64,000 bases of DNA from Rana temporaria (Eukaryota > Chordata > Amphibia > Anura > Ranidae): the NCBI RefSeq assembly GCF_905171775.1, contig NC_053490.1:32294563-32358562 (forward strand), given 5' to 3'. A program made the position numbers and the translations under genes. Below are positions 43,600-54,588 of the stretch, one piece after another. How positions within the stretch are numbered: the stretch's first letter is position 1; each line of letters opens with the position of its first letter. The notes beneath the pieces were generated by a model. It did not search any database, was not told where the DNA came from, and worked only from the letters and a program-made list of their open reading frames with translations.

Positions 43600-44195
43600 T
43601 CATAGGGCCGGCCCTGACCCCACGTCATTTTTTTTTTAAATTGACGGCGGGGTTCCCCTTAATATCCATACCAGGCCTGGTAATAGAATTTGGGGGGACC
43701 CCTACGCTTTTCTTTTTTTTTATGAATGAATCCTCTCTGAATTGCCGGGAGCCGACAATTCATTATAGCCGCAAGTCCGGTTTTAAATTACTTTTTTTCT
43801 TTCAGAAATGACACTTTGTGCAGGGACAGTTCTAAGTATGGGAAACATGCGCAATTTCACATGCTAACTTTACACCCCCCCCCCCTAGGTACAAAATTTA
43901 AAGGAATATTTCACTGTTATTGTTTCACTCTAAGCATTATTAAATTCACTGCTCCCGAAAAAACGGTCGTTTTTAAAACTTTTTTTTTGCATTGATACAT
44001 GTCCCCTGGGGCAGGTCCCCAAACACTACCTTAGGACAATAACTTGCATATTAGCCTTTGAAATTAGTACTTTAGATTTCTCCCATAGACTTTAACAGGG
44101 TGTTCCGCGGCTTTTCGAATTTGCAGCGAATACCTCAAATTGTTCGTTGTTCCCCGAACAGGCAATGTTCGACTCAAACTCGAAGCTCATCCCTA
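43600..44195 (-). repeat. Ranid-type dispersed repeat
   Basis: On the minus strand it begins TAGGGATGAGCTTCGAGTTT and continues through TTAAAGTCTATGGGAGAAAT, GTGCTTTCTG-like spacer and GGGGAACCCCGCCGTC. The plus-oriented segment at 40648-40890 and the segment at 6590-7310 show related phrases. Confidence 0.6.
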
Positions 44196-44770
44196 CTCCT
44201 GAATACAAAGTGCAAACAAACGTGCTGACATGCGTGACAGTCCAATGAACAGTATGACCAAACTTAAAAATGTCTATTTGCATGAAATACAAAGAACATG
44301 CATGGTGAAATATATCCAAAATGGTGAATCTGAGTGATGAGTGCCAATTTCTTATGGTGTCCCCACTGTGGGTGTTCTTCCATTAGTGGTGAATAAGTGG
44401 CCCCTTACCTCACTGCTGTGAGGTTACAGCATGTAAATAAAACAATCTCGATCCGGTCCGGTATTGCCTCTAAGCCTGGAGATATGCTGCCTTGGGTTTG
44501 TGTCCTGTCTGTGGGGTATGGGTTCTCCAAAAGGATGTGCCCAAATAGCAAGGAGAGGACAAAAGGATTCCCAATATAGTGTAGTATGTATGATGAATTC
44601 TGTATTTTATTGTTAAAAACAGATGGTAATCACATTTAGAAGTAAAACAAAAAGCGTTTTAAAAATACGACCGCCAGGCTCGTCCGTGTCACCTCTGGTG
44701 CTTCAATACCCTACGCGTGTCGTCACGGGTCACGTGACTTCATCAGGGGATGAGTGGATGACAATCCTCT
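44196..44770 (-). mobile_element. Hammerhead-bearing retroposon, minus
   Basis: The hammerhead module lies at 44708-44750. Minus-strand AATAAA lies at 44606-44611, about 100 bp after the core. Downstream sequence to about 44200 is unique-looking. No flanking direct repeat found. Confidence 0.55.
44708..44750 (-). ncRNA. Hammerhead ribozyme motif, GACA variant
   Basis: Minus strand: exact CTGATGA (44746-44740), one extra A, stem II GTCACG/CGTGAC (6 bp, loop TGACC), then GACA where GAAA is expected, CGCGTA, and GGG pairing with the CCC before the core as stem I. Predicted cleavage after A44712. The A-to-C change in the GAAA box should impair catalysis. Confidence 0.72.
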
Positions 44771-45580
44771 ACAAGCTCTACATTATTATTCTAATTATTA
44801 TACAGGATTTATATAGCGCCAACAGTTTGTGCAGTGCTTTAAAACTTCAGGGAAGACAGTACAATTACAATACAATACAGGAGGAATCAGAGGGCCCTGC
44901 TCATTAGAGCTTACAATCTAGAAGAGAGGGTCAAGTGGAACAAAGGGTAGTAGCTGTGGGGGATGTTCAGATGGACAAGATGAAAATACAGTTGTGGGTA
45001 GGATAGGCTTCTCTGAAGAGAAGGGTTTTCAGGCAGGGGCGGACAGACCATTGAGTCACTCGGGCACTGCCCGAGGGCCCCATGTCACTAGGGGGCCCCA
45101 TCAGGGATGCCAGGCTCAGTAAAACCAGGGACAGTATGTAAAAATCTATGTTTTTTTTACATCTGTCCCTGATATGTCTAAAACCAACATGATTTCTCAT
45201 GTGTGAAATCCCGAGATTTTAGCTGCCCCCCCTCTGCACTGTCTCTTGGCGTGGTGGCCATCTGTAAGCCCAGGAGCCCCATAGTCTTCTATTGCCCGGG
45301 GGCCCCATGAGTTGTCAGTCCGCCCCTGTTTTCAGGGATTGTCTAAAAGCTAATAGAGTAGGAGATAAGCGGACAGATTGGGGTAAGGCGTTCCATAGGC
45401 TTGGAGAGGCTCTGGAAAAGTCCTATTGATGAGCATGGGAGGAGGTGATGAGAGAACTAGAGAGCAAGAGGTCTTGCGAAGAACGAAGAGAACGATTAGG
45501 TTGGTATTTTGAGACTAGGTCAGTAATGTAGCTAGGGGCAGAGCTGTGGATGGCTTTGTAGGTAGTCGTTAGTAAAGCTC
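44771..45580. repeat. Old dispersed repeat split by a hAT
   Basis: 44800-45033 and 45329-45580 read as one older repeat: TTTATATAGCGCCAACAG, TAGAGCTTACAATCTAG, GGCTTCTCTGAAGAGAAGGG, AGAACGATTAGGTTGGTATT, GCTTTGTAGGTAGT. I recognise it as a vertebrate dispersed family but will not name it. The (ATT)n-like start lies at 44780-44800. Confidence 0.55.
45034..45328. mobile_element. hAT element, exact 8-bp duplication
   Basis: Termini CAGGGGCGGACAGACCA and GAGTTGTCAGTCCGCCCCTG; TTTTCAGG on both sides (45026-45033, 45329-45336). Short relative of 15157-16195, sharing ACTCGGGCACTGCCCGAGGG. Confidence 0.95.
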
Positions 45581-45772
45581 ATCCTCCCGTCTGGCTCTGA
45601 CTCATCAGGGGGCATGCCGGACCGTGCTGGCAGGACATAGGCTTTTCTACTTAGGCTGTAGCTGCTTTAGAAGGAGAACAAACCAAGACTGTATTTAGCT
45701 GATGTCAACTAAAGATTTCATTGGGCTTTAAAACCCAGGTACACTCCGATACCAAACTGTAATGCCGCGTAC

Positions 45773-46202
45773 ACACCATCACTTTATGTGATGAAAAAAA
45801 ACCGATATTTTTTGTGAAGTAAAAAAACGACGTTTTGGAAACTTCCTTTTTTCAAAAACGACGTTGCCTACACACCATCGTTTTTTCAAAATGCTCTAGC
45901 AAAGCGCGGTTACGTTCAGCACTCTTTTCCATTGAAGCTAGCTTCATAACTTGCTTCTGAGCATGCGCGGGTTTAAACATTTCGTTTTAAACGTCGTTTT
46001 GCCCACACACTATCATTTTAATTGACACAAAAAACGACGTTTTGAAAAACGACACAAAAAATTGAAGCATGCTTCAATTTATTTTTTTGTCGTTTTTCAC
46101 AAGACATAAAACAACGTTTTCCCCCACACGCGGTCATTTTAATTGACGTTTTTCAAAACGTCGTTTTTTTTCATCACATAAAGTGATGGTGTGTACGCGG
46201 CA
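45773..46202. mobile_element. CGTACAC MITE, TAA duplication
   Basis: TGCCGCGTACACACCATCAC at the left and its complement at the right, with TAA at 45770-45772 and 46203-46205. Same family as 23091-23528. The interior is a run of AAAACGACGTTTT inverted words. Confidence 0.93.
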
Positions 46203-46373
46203 TAAGACTTTGCACTTCGTGGGCCAGATTCACATAGGTTAGCGGATCCGCGTAACCTATGTGATTTAAGATATTAAAGCACTTTGACCTCCTAATTCTA
46301 CCACTAGATTTATCTTGTGTAAATATTAACCACTTGCCCACCAGGCTTTTTCTGGCACTTTTTGTTTACAAGT

Positions 46374-47199
46374 TTAACCACTTCAGCCCCGGAAGGATTT
46401 GCTCACCCCGTAATGACCAGGCCATTTTTTGCGATGTGGCACGGCATTGCCTTAACTGACAATTGCGCAGTCGTGCAATGCTGACCCCCCCCCCCCCCAT
46501 AAACAGAGCTTTCTTTTGGTGTCATTTGATCACGGTTTTTATTTTTTATGCTATAAACAAAAAAAAGAAGATCAACAATTTAGAAATTTTTTTTTTTTTT
46601 TACTTTTTGCTAAAAATACATATACATTTTATAAATATCTCAAACGTATTCATCAGTTTAGGCCGATATATATTTTGGGTAAAAAAAAAAAAAAACGCAA
46701 TAAACGTATATTGGTTGGTTATTGCAGCTACAAACTATGGGATAGATTTGGGGACTTTTTTTTTATTGTTTTTACTAGTAATGGCAGCAATCTGCGGTTT
46801 TTAGCAGAACCTGCGACATTTCGGTGGACAAATCTGACCCCAAATGACACTTTTTGGGGACCAGTGACATTACATTGATCGGTGCTATAAAAATGCACTG
46901 ATCAATATAAAAACGACACTGGCAGGGAAGGGGCAACACTAGGGGGGCGATCAAGGGGTTAAGTGTGTACCCTGGGAGGTGTTCTAGCTGTAGGGGGGGG
47001 GGGGGATGGGCTACAAGGGACATGACAGATCACTGTCCCCGATCATTAAAGAACAGAGTCTGCCGGACCTATGGGCACACTCCCGCGATGCGCGCCCCCG
47101 CTTTCTTCTGTGCAAACATTGACGTACACCTACGGCGGTTTGGGCAGGAGAGCTGACCTGCCGCAGTACAATGATGGCGGCTGGTTGGCAAGCGGTTAG
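46374..47199 (-). mobile_element. TTAA-A element (AGCGGTTA right end)
   Basis: Starts TTAACCACTTCAGCCCCGG and ends GGTTGGCAAGCGGTTA. Reverse-oriented family block (AACAGAGCTTTCTTTTGG), GGATAGATTTGGGGAC, GACCCCAAATGACACTTTTT, GGCAGGGAAGGGG. A 48-bp scrap of another copy (TTAACCACTTGCCCACC) precedes it at 46326. Confidence 0.82.
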
Positions 47200-47645
47200 C
47201 TCAGTATATTTTGCTAGAAAATGTATAACCTTCAAACACTATACTACTTTTTTTTTTTACCAGAGACCCTAGGGAATAAAATAGCGATCATTGCAATGTT
47301 ACATTGAAAACGCAACTTTTTCTAAAAAAACACACTTTAATGACCAACAAAAAACAATTTTTACCCCAATTTTTTTGTATAAAATGTGAAAGATGATGTT
47401 GCGCTGAGTAAATAGATACCCAACAGGTTACGCTTTAAAATTGCGCGCGCTCATGGAATGGCAACAGACTATCGTACTTAAAAACCTCCATAAGCGATGT
47501 TTTAAACGCCTTTAAAAGGTTACCCATTTAAAATTACCGAGGTCTAGCAAAAGAATTATTGTGCCCGATCTAGCGTCTGCGGCGATGCCTCACATGTGTG
47601 GTATACACATTACTTCTGATTTTTACATTCACAGTGGGATCTTTA
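47200..47645 (+). repeat. Ranid dispersed repeat fragment
   Basis: ACCCTAGGGAATAAAATAGC, TGTGAAAGATGATGTTGCGC, GAGTAAATAGATACCCAAC, TGGAATGGCAACAGAC and GCGATGCCTCACATGTGTGG are phrases of a frequent frog repeat. No ends fixed. Confidence 0.5.
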
Positions 47646-47649
47646 AAAA

Positions 47650-47659
47650 AAAATATATA

Positions 47660-47742
<83 letters not shown>
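47650..47742. repeat. (TA)n microsatellite
   Basis: About 90 bp of nearly pure TA, with TATTATA interruptions at both edges. Confidence 0.97.
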
Positions 47743-47744
<2 letters not shown>

Positions 47745-48559
47745 TATTTTACTTTTTACTGTCCATTTTTTATCACTTTTATTCCTATTCGAAGGAATAT
47801 CAAAAGACATAGCTCTTTACCTTTAAAAGGCAAAAAGTCACTCCGGTCCTCAAAGCCATAGAGACGATCAAAGAGAATCGATTTTAACGACTCATGATTA
47901 ATGAGAAGATGACTAGTATCCTCCACGACTCCCGCTCTAAATTTCCTAAGGCATGGAGCCCGTAGTGGTCTTGCGCTCTTCCAAAATTGCACCCGGCCAG
48001 CCTGGGACTCCCTGTCTGATCTCCTCTGCCCCCTGGCCTGGGGGAACCTTCTCCTTTTCTTTTCTATGCTTCTTTTCTCTCTTCCTATTCACTTCCCCCT
48101 CTGCCATTGGACCATTTCCCCCTCCCACCCTTTATATTTTTGCGAGTTTGGTTTAAGATTTTTCTCCAGAATTTTTGTGGACTGCTCCACACCCCAATCC
48201 CTGAGCAATACAGCTCAAAAACCTTGTGTTGAACCCTGGCTTTGACCGAAGGGTTATTGCTGTTTGATAGTTCAGATCGCAAAACCTGTTCTATATGTTT
48301 ATCTTATGTTGCACTAAGTTATGCTCATAACCCCTGTGTGGGATTTCTACAGCAAATATCTTTTTAGTTTAGTTCAATAAAAATATTGTACCAGAAAGTA
48401 TCTATTCTTTTATCGCCTATGGGAGAAGCCACAGAGTTTCTTGGGTGAACTGTGGAAAAAGGTAATTCCGTGAAGCACTGATACTTGGAAGCCGTTCCAG
48501 CAGGTCATGAGCCACTCCAGGCAGTTTCATAAGAAAGCGGGTCGCCGGCTGCAAAAAAT
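47743..48559. other. Unassigned; weak open frames only
   Basis: Minus-strand frame 47756-47992 (78 codons) and its neighbours show no domain I know. Codon use is not distinctive. Possibly host or old retroelement sequence. Confidence 0.35.
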
Positions 48560-49090
48560 GATACTGGGGTTATAGCGGATATCTTCAGCCATAACCCCAG
48601 TAAACCACTGGCCCTACCCCTCCGGCCACTCCTCACTGGCTGTGATTGACAGCAGCAGGACCCAATGAGGAGAGAGAGAGAGAGAGCCTCTGCTCTTATG
48701 CATATCTCTGGATCGAGATTGGGCTCAGTTTTTTTTTTTTAGTTTTGGATAGAGTGGAGAAGGATTAGAGCTCCTGTCAATTTGTATTGCCATCTGTGCC
48801 CCCATTAAGGAGATTCGCCCTCTGTATTAGTTATGTTTACAATTATCATTGAAAGTAAAAAAGAAAACCTAAAATTTTGGGTGGTCCCCAGAAAAGTAAT
48901 AGATGTGAAATCTTCCTATGGGGACACTAGTTCTGCTGAGCTAGAGGTTCACCCCCCCAAAAAAAGTCCTTTAATTTACAGAGATTTCCTCTCACTTCCT
49001 GTTTGGCTAAGGGAGGTGAAGCGAAATCTCTACAATGGGACAGAGATGGCAAAAAAAAAAAAAATCTGACTGAGGTTATAACTCTTCCTT

Positions 49091-50234
49091 GCGCTACACA
49101 TTAGTGAAATGAAAATATCCAAAAGCTAATAATGTTAATAATTGTCCATGGATAGTGTAAAAATGTAAATGAAGAAACAAAGTGTTCATAGTCCTTGAAA
49201 GAACAAAGCAGATCCTTTCACAGTGAAGACCCCAGGTAGCATGATACTGTAGAGGATTAAGGTCTGTATGGGCAAATCCGGATGTCAGCCACGGTTACAT
49301 TCCCGTAGTAGGAGACTCGGTTACCGTACCACACATGGAAGACACATAGAAGGCCGCAATAGTGTAAAACCGTATATAAATTTATTAAAAGTAAAAGACA
49401 AAAACACACTTACAATTTAGCAGTGTTTGAAAGGCTTGTCAAGCTGGAGCTCAGGCCGGAAGCAAACCAGACAACCCATCCTCGTGCCCCAGAGGAAGCG
49501 ATCTTTCGCGAAACCAGGTCGGGCGGAATGTGTATTCACATCGGTATCACCCCCCGTTGATTGCACCTATTCCACACCATTTGATGGGTTGTCTGGTTTG
49601 CTTCTGGCCGGAGCTCCAGCTTGACAAGCCTTTCAAACACTGCTAAATTGTAAGTGTGTTTTTGTCTTTTACTTTTAATAAATTTATATACGGTTTTACA
49701 CTATTGCGGCCTTCTATGTGTCTTCCATGTGGTACGGTAACCGAGTCTCCTACTACGGGAATGTAACCGTGGCTGACATCCGGATTTGCCCATACAGACC
49801 TTAATCCTCTACAGTATCATGCTACCTGGGGTCTTCTTTTAATTAAGAGACCACTGGGAATCTGGTAAGCAGATTCATTACTCGTTTGGTGGAGGATCTT
49901 TTCTATCGGATTGTCACTTTAATTTATGATCATCGATTATGGATTCTTTTTTTCTCATTCACTGGTGAAAGGATCTGCTTTGTTCTTTCAAGGACTATGA
50001 ACACTTTGTTTCTTCATTTACATTTTTACACTATCCATGGACAATTATTATTAGCTATTGGATATTTTCATTTCACTAATGTGTAGCGCATCTTGTTTTT
50101 TTTCTTTTATGTTACCACTGTTTTTATGTATGCAGTAAGGTGGAGCTTCACTTGATCACATATGAGCATCATTTAGTAGTATTAGTTTTTCTCTACTATT
50201 TAATATATTAGCGCAGTTGCTCTCTTATTTTTTC
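49091..50234 (+). mobile_element. Hammerhead retroposon, head-to-head pair, 14-bp duplication
   Basis: TATAACTCTTCCTT at 49077-49090 and 50235-50248 bounds a 1.14-kb unit. The plus copy runs from the hammerhead at 49484 to 50234 and has AATAAA at 49677-49682, GGTGGAGGAT at 49888 and a 3' tail TAGCGCAGTTGCTCTCTTA. The left part (about 49091-49476) is an inverted, 5'-truncated copy of the same sequence, so the two form long inverted arms (GATGGGTTGTCTGGTTTGC and complement at the inner edge). Confidence 0.88.
49484..49526 (+). ncRNA. Hammerhead ribozyme motif
   Basis: Core CAGAGGA (two changes from CTGATGA) at 49490-49496, one extra A, stem II GCGA/TCGC with loop TCTT (49498-49509), GAAA at 49510-49513, then CCAGGTC with predicted cleavage after C49520. 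Stem I GCCC/GGGC pairs perfectly, extended by a G-T wobble. Located in the loop between the inverted arms. Confidence 0.7.
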
Positions 50235-50335
50235 TATAACTCTTCCTTACTCTATCCAAAATGAAAAAAATAAAATAAAATAATAATAAAAAAAGTTTTG
50301 CCCATAGTTCTAATTTAAGCTTTAAAAAAAAAAAA

Positions 50336-50970
50336 AAAATTCACATACGTACTGAGTGCGTTTGGCTAGGGGTGCCCTTTAGCAACTAGAATGTTGGCTT
50401 TTCGTGAAGCTTTTACGATGTTCACGATGCTACACAAAACACTTATAGGTTTTATTTCTTGTTTTTCAAGTGAAAAGCACTTTCCCCAAACAAAGTAACC
50501 ACAAAGTCATGGAAGGATAAACTAAAGGGGCTACAGATCCTCTTCGAGTGATAATATTACAATATACAGAAACGTTTCCAGACAGTATTATGGCCTGCGA
50601 GTATGGCTGCCAGGAACATGTGTCCTTCAGCTCCTCGAATGAATGAAAAGAGCAGACTGTAGAATTTATACAGCGCATTAAGGCTGCCTTCATCCAGCCA
50701 AGGCTCCCATTTATGAGACATCTAGATGATGACAAGCTATGCCGTGCCAATAGTTTGTGAAGATGGTTCGTTTTTACGACTTTCTTTTAACAAATAATCC
50801 CCATTCTTGGAGATCATAAAAAAAAGTTATAGATTACATGGAGGATGAAGAGTGCATTAAGCCGTCTCATTTAATTCAGAGCTTTCACATCATATCAAGC
50901 ACAATGTCTGATCAAAAAATGGTGTCATGGACTGCCCCATCTGCAGAGCAATCCAATTTGAATAGATTAC
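50336..50970. other. No feature recognised
   Basis: Poly-A at about 50323-50339, then unique-looking sequence. The minus frame 50466-50750 (94 codons) has no recognised domain. Confidence 0.4.
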
Positions 50971-51170
50971 NNNNNNNNNNNNNNNNNNNNNNNNNNNNNN
51001 NNNNNNNNNNNNNNNNNNNNNNNNNNNNNNNNNNNNNNNNNNNNNNNNNNNNNNNNNNNNNNNNNNNNNNNNNNNNNNNNNNNNNNNNNNNNNNNNNNNN
51101 NNNNNNNNNNNNNNNNNNNNNNNNNNNNNNNNNNNNNNNNNNNNNNNNNNNNNNNNNNNNNNNNNNNNNN
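50971..51170. other. Assembly gap (200 N)
   Basis: Exactly 200 unknown bases. The left part of a Harb-MITE and probably the left ends of a TTAA-A element lie in it. Open frames crossing it are meaningless. Confidence 1.
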
Positions 51171-51414
51171 CGAAGCTGGAAAGCTTTGTGGATCGCCGTA
51201 AGTGCTAATTTGCATACTAGAAACGGCATTTCGACTCGAAATGCCCCCAGCGGCGGATGCGGTACTGCATCCTAAGATTCGGCAGTGTAATTCAATTACA
51301 CATGCCGGATCTTCTGCCTAACTTTGGAAAAAACCTTTTGAGGATCGTTTCCAAAGTTACACACAGACTGAACAGCAGTTAAGTCGGCGTATCTCTTTTG
51401 AGGATCTGGCCCAT
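51171..51414. mobile_element. Harb-MITE right half
   Basis: Begins inside the element after the gap (GTGGATCGCCGTAAGTGC, GGATGCGGTACTGCATCC) and ends TTTTGAGGATCTGGCCC. The ending matches the TTGAGGAT-type terminus of 12083-12795. Confidence 0.8.
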
Positions 51415-52746
51415 TGAGTGGTTTGCACAAAAGTTATAGGCCCGGATTCACAGACACTGGCGCATATTTAATGCCGCCGTAGTGTATCTCCTTTACGCTA
51501 CGCCGACGCAGCGCAGAGAGGCATGCACTAAATTCACAAAGCACTTCCTCCCAAATCTGCGCTGGGTTTCTCAGGCGTAAGCCGACGTAGGTGTAAGTGG
51601 GCGTGAGCCATGCTAATGAGGCGTGACCCCATGCAAATGATGGGCCGAGCGCCAGACAGATACGTATCACCAACTGCGCATTCGCCGTCCCGTGGATGCA
51701 TCCCAGTGCGCATGCTCACAAATACGTCGGAACAACTGCCTAAGATACGCCGGATCACTGCCTACGGCGTGAACGTAACCTACGCTTAGTCATATTCACG
51801 TCCTACGTAAACTACGTAAAATACGTCGGCTTGTGTTCCTGGTGCAGCCCTTTGCATGGATGCTGCTGAGTTACACCTCCTTTATGGGGCATAACTTTAC
51901 ACCGGATGTATGACTTTACGCGCACTGCGTCGGACAGACGTATGTTCGTAAATCGGCTTATCTCCCTCATTTGCATATGTGAATAGAAAATCAATGGGAG
52001 CGCCAAATACGTCCAGCGTAAATGTGCGCCCACTCTACCCCGGCGCAGACAAGTTACGTCGGTCGGATGAAGCCTATTTTCAGGCTTATCTAGTTTTGTG
52101 GGCACGGCGCACAGATACGACGGCGCATATTTGCACTTACGCGGCGTATCTCGAGATACGTCGGCGCAAGTGCTTTGTGAATCTGGGCCATAGTGTCTAC
52201 AAAAAAGGGGATAGATTTATGGCATTATTATATTATTGTATTTTTTCTTACTAGTAATGGCAGTGATTGGCAATTTTTAGCAGGATTGCGGCGGACAGAT
52301 CGGACACTTTTTTGGGACCAGTGACATTATTATAGTGATCAGAGCTAAAAAAAATAGCCACTCATCACTGTATAAATGACACTGGAAGGGAAGGGGTTAA
52401 CACTAGGGGTGATCAATGGGTTCAGTGTTCGCTAGGTGTTTCTAACTGTGAGGGGAGGGGACTGACAGGGAGTAGAGAGAGATCGCTGTTTCTGATCACT
52501 AGGAACAGCGATCTCTCTCTACTCCCTTGACAGAACGACGATCTGTTTGTTTACATTGACAGATCCCGGTTCTGGCTCTCTGTGGAGCGATCGTGGGTGG
52601 CCAGCGAACATCATGGTGGTGGAGCGATGCGCGTGTGGCGTGACACCCGCTATAGCCTTTAAAGGCACCACCGTACCGGTACGGCGGTTCGCACAGCCGA
52701 GCCAACCTGCTGCAGTGTAACTGTGGTGGCTGGTCGGCAAGCGGTT
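51415..52746 (-). mobile_element. TTAA-A element, left end in gap, nested derivative
   Basis: TTTGCACAAAAGTTATA precedes and GGGATAGATTTATGGCATT follows the nested Harbinger derivative. The right part holds GGGAAGGGGTTAACACTAGG and a CAGCGATCTCTCTCTACTCCC inverted pair (52472-52526), and the end GGTCGGCAAGCGGTTAA abuts a Tc1 fragment at TTAA. Confidence 0.75.
51439..52189. mobile_element. Deletion derivative of the Harbinger, ATA duplication
   Basis: Termini GGCCCGGATTCACAGAC and TTTGTGAATCTGGGCC, ATA at 51436-51438 and 52190-52192. The right end (CGCGGCGTATCTCGAGATAC) matches the autonomous element at 20466-20483 almost base for base. The middle has CTTTGCATGGATGCTGCTG and ATAACTTTACACCGG as in 26763-27533. 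Both genes are missing. Confidence 0.92.
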
Positions 52747-53086
52747 AAATGCCACAGTCTACCCGAGTATTGTTGCTGACCATGTCCATTCCTTCATGAC
52801 TACAGTGTCCCCATCTTCTGATGGCTCCTTTCAGCAGGATAATGCACCATGTCACAAATCTCCAATCATCTCATCACTGGACAATGAGGTCACTGTACTC
52901 CAATGTCCTCCACAGTCACCAGATCTCAATTTAATGGAGCACCTTTGGATTGTGGTGAAACGGGAGATTCGCATCATGAATGTGCAGCCGACAAATCTGC
53001 AGCAACTGCGTGATGCTATCATGTCATTATGGACCAATCTGAGGAATGATTCCAACACCTTGTTGAATCTATGCCATGAAGAATGA
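52747..53086 (+). pseudogene. Tc1-like transposase C-terminal fragment
   Basis: An open frame enters at 52747 directly from the TTAA-A boundary and runs to a stop at 53084-53086. It encodes NATVYPSIVADHVHSF, then FQQDNAPCHKS (second catalytic Asp), PPQSPDLNLMEHLW (third acidic residue) and REIRIMNVQPTNLQQLRDA, all Tc1-family signatures. The N-terminal half was separated by the TTAA-A insertion or lost in the gap. The tail GGTGTACCTAATAAAGTGACC near 53128-53148 is a typical Tc1 terminus. Confidence 0.9.
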
Positions 53087-53150
53087 AAGCAGTTCTGAGG
53101 GCAAAAGGGGGTCCAACCTGGTACTAGGTGTACCTAATAAAGTGACCAGG

Positions 53151-53810
53151 AAGTGTTTTGTTGAATGTTCTCATCTCGTTTGTCACCCTGTCACATGCAC
53201 CTCTGGTGAAGGCCAAAAACAGCTCCTGATCAAGTTGGTCTATAACTGGCAAGGTTTCCACTGAAGTCTGTCAATCTGAACTTATTCAGTGTGAACTGCT
53301 CCATGTACAACACTGGGGAGGTGGACAGAAGACTGCAGGCAAGGACCTTTAGGCCGATGAAATAGAGGCTGACACTGACTCCGGGAGGCAGCACAAGCTG
53401 GTATTTTCTAGGGAGATGGATAGCGAGTGACGGTATGTGAGATCAAGAAGTGGGTTAAGGAGCTTCACATGAGTGCTAGATAACCAGCTTGTGTGTGTGC
53501 TAATAAGAATCCAGCAAGAACTCCTACATGCGGGTGTTTGGTGGTAGTCATTTAACAAAGTATGGCTTTATTTGGATTTAAAAAAGAATTCCAAGTTTAA
53601 TTTCACTTTAAATGATGTAAGCCGAGTTGGTCCAAACACATTGCTTCCATTACAGAATGATGCAGCCGCTAGGTGTGCTGTAATGATGCAGCCATTGGTT
53701 GTGCTCTAATATGCCCTAGTAGCAATAGGTATAATGTGTAATATTAAGTTAGTGGCGATGTGTTTCGGCTTGACTGCTTCTCGTCCATTGAAGAAAAATC
53801 TTGTCATTTT
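53151..53810 (-). mobile_element. Candidate hammerhead retroposon, decayed
   Basis: A weak hammerhead-like module lies at 53754-53792. Minus-strand AATAAA is at 53567-53572. Sequence between and beyond is unique-looking. Ends not found. Confidence 0.3.
53754..53792 (-). ncRNA. Weak hammerhead-like module
   Basis: Minus strand: TGGACGA (two changes from CTGANGA), GAAGC...GCC that could form a two- to three-pair stem II, GAAA, then CACATC where CGCGTC is expected. Included because GAAA, spacing and the downstream AATAAA fit the other loci; could be chance. Confidence 0.3.
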
Positions 53811-53859
53811 TACAAAATGAATACAAAGCCTCCTATGCAGTGCTGGGCCCAGGGCAAAC

Positions 53860-54460
53860 ATGCCAAAATGCACCCTCCCCAAGATGTATGAGCATTATGT
53901 GTCCGCAAAAATCCCCTCCCCCCCAAAAAAATTAAGCGCTAATCTGCATGCTTATCTCAAATCCTCTCATTCCACATATGCTCCCAGTACATTTCCCCTC
54001 CCCTCCCCTTCCCCATTTTTTACCTTTCTCACACAAATCCTTTACCCCTAAAATTTCCCCTCTGGGCACAAATTCCCCACTCCAAATCTCTCTTCTCAGC
54101 ACAAATTCAACCCCCCCCCAAATATCTCCTCCTAGCACAAATATCCCCCAATCATCCCTACTAGCACAAATCCCCCTTCCTAAAAAAAAGTCCTCTCCTA
54201 ACACAAATCCCCTCTCCCCTCACTATATCACCTTTTCTAGCACAAACTCCCAAATCCCCCATCGTAGCAACAAATCCTGTTTCCCCATCTCCCCTCTCAA
54301 ACACAAATTCTCCGCAAACCACCACTCCTAGCACACCTCCCCAAATTTCCACTCCTAAAACAATTCTTAACAACCCCCCCCCCCAAAAAAAAAATTCACC
54401 GCCCAACACAAATCCCCTTCCCCAATCTAACTGTGATGCCGCCGAACTCCCCCTCCTGCT
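53860..54460. repeat. Pyrimidine-rich AGCACAAATCCCC repeat
   Basis: TCCTAGCACAAATCCCC-like units of about 25-35 bp recur from 53990 to 54430 on a C/T-rich background. Open frames on both strands follow from the composition. No gene. Confidence 0.75.
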
Positions 54461-54588
54461 CGCCCTTGCTCCTATGATTGGCCAAAGTGAAAAACATGTC
54501 ATCTACTGCCCACCTCTCCACTTCGGCCATATCCTTGTATTCATTAATAAAAAAACAAGGCTCACTTTATGTAGCTATTGCCGATATA
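54461..54588. other. Short spacer
   Basis: Nothing recognised. Confidence 0.4.

Larger units (their letters stand above)
48560..50335. repeat. Ranid dispersed repeat split by a hammerhead retroposon
   Basis: 48560-49090 (GATAACCCCAGT-like start, TCACTTCCTGTTTGGCTAAG, CTACAATGGGACAGAGATGG) continues after the insertion at 50235 as ACTCTATCCAAAATG. It includes a (GA)n at 48672-48686. Confidence 0.6.

Noticed and set aside
43224..43639. Overlapping 65-134 codon frames in GC-rich DNA
   Set aside because: Explained by purine/pyrimidine bias and few stops; no domain and both strands equally open.
45601..45615. Minus-strand CCCCCTGATGAGTCAGAG resembling a hammerhead core
   Set aside because: No GAAA box or ACGCGT follows, and no pairing stem II closes correctly.
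50838..51275. Frames crossing the N block
   Set aside because: Unknown bases; translation is meaningless.
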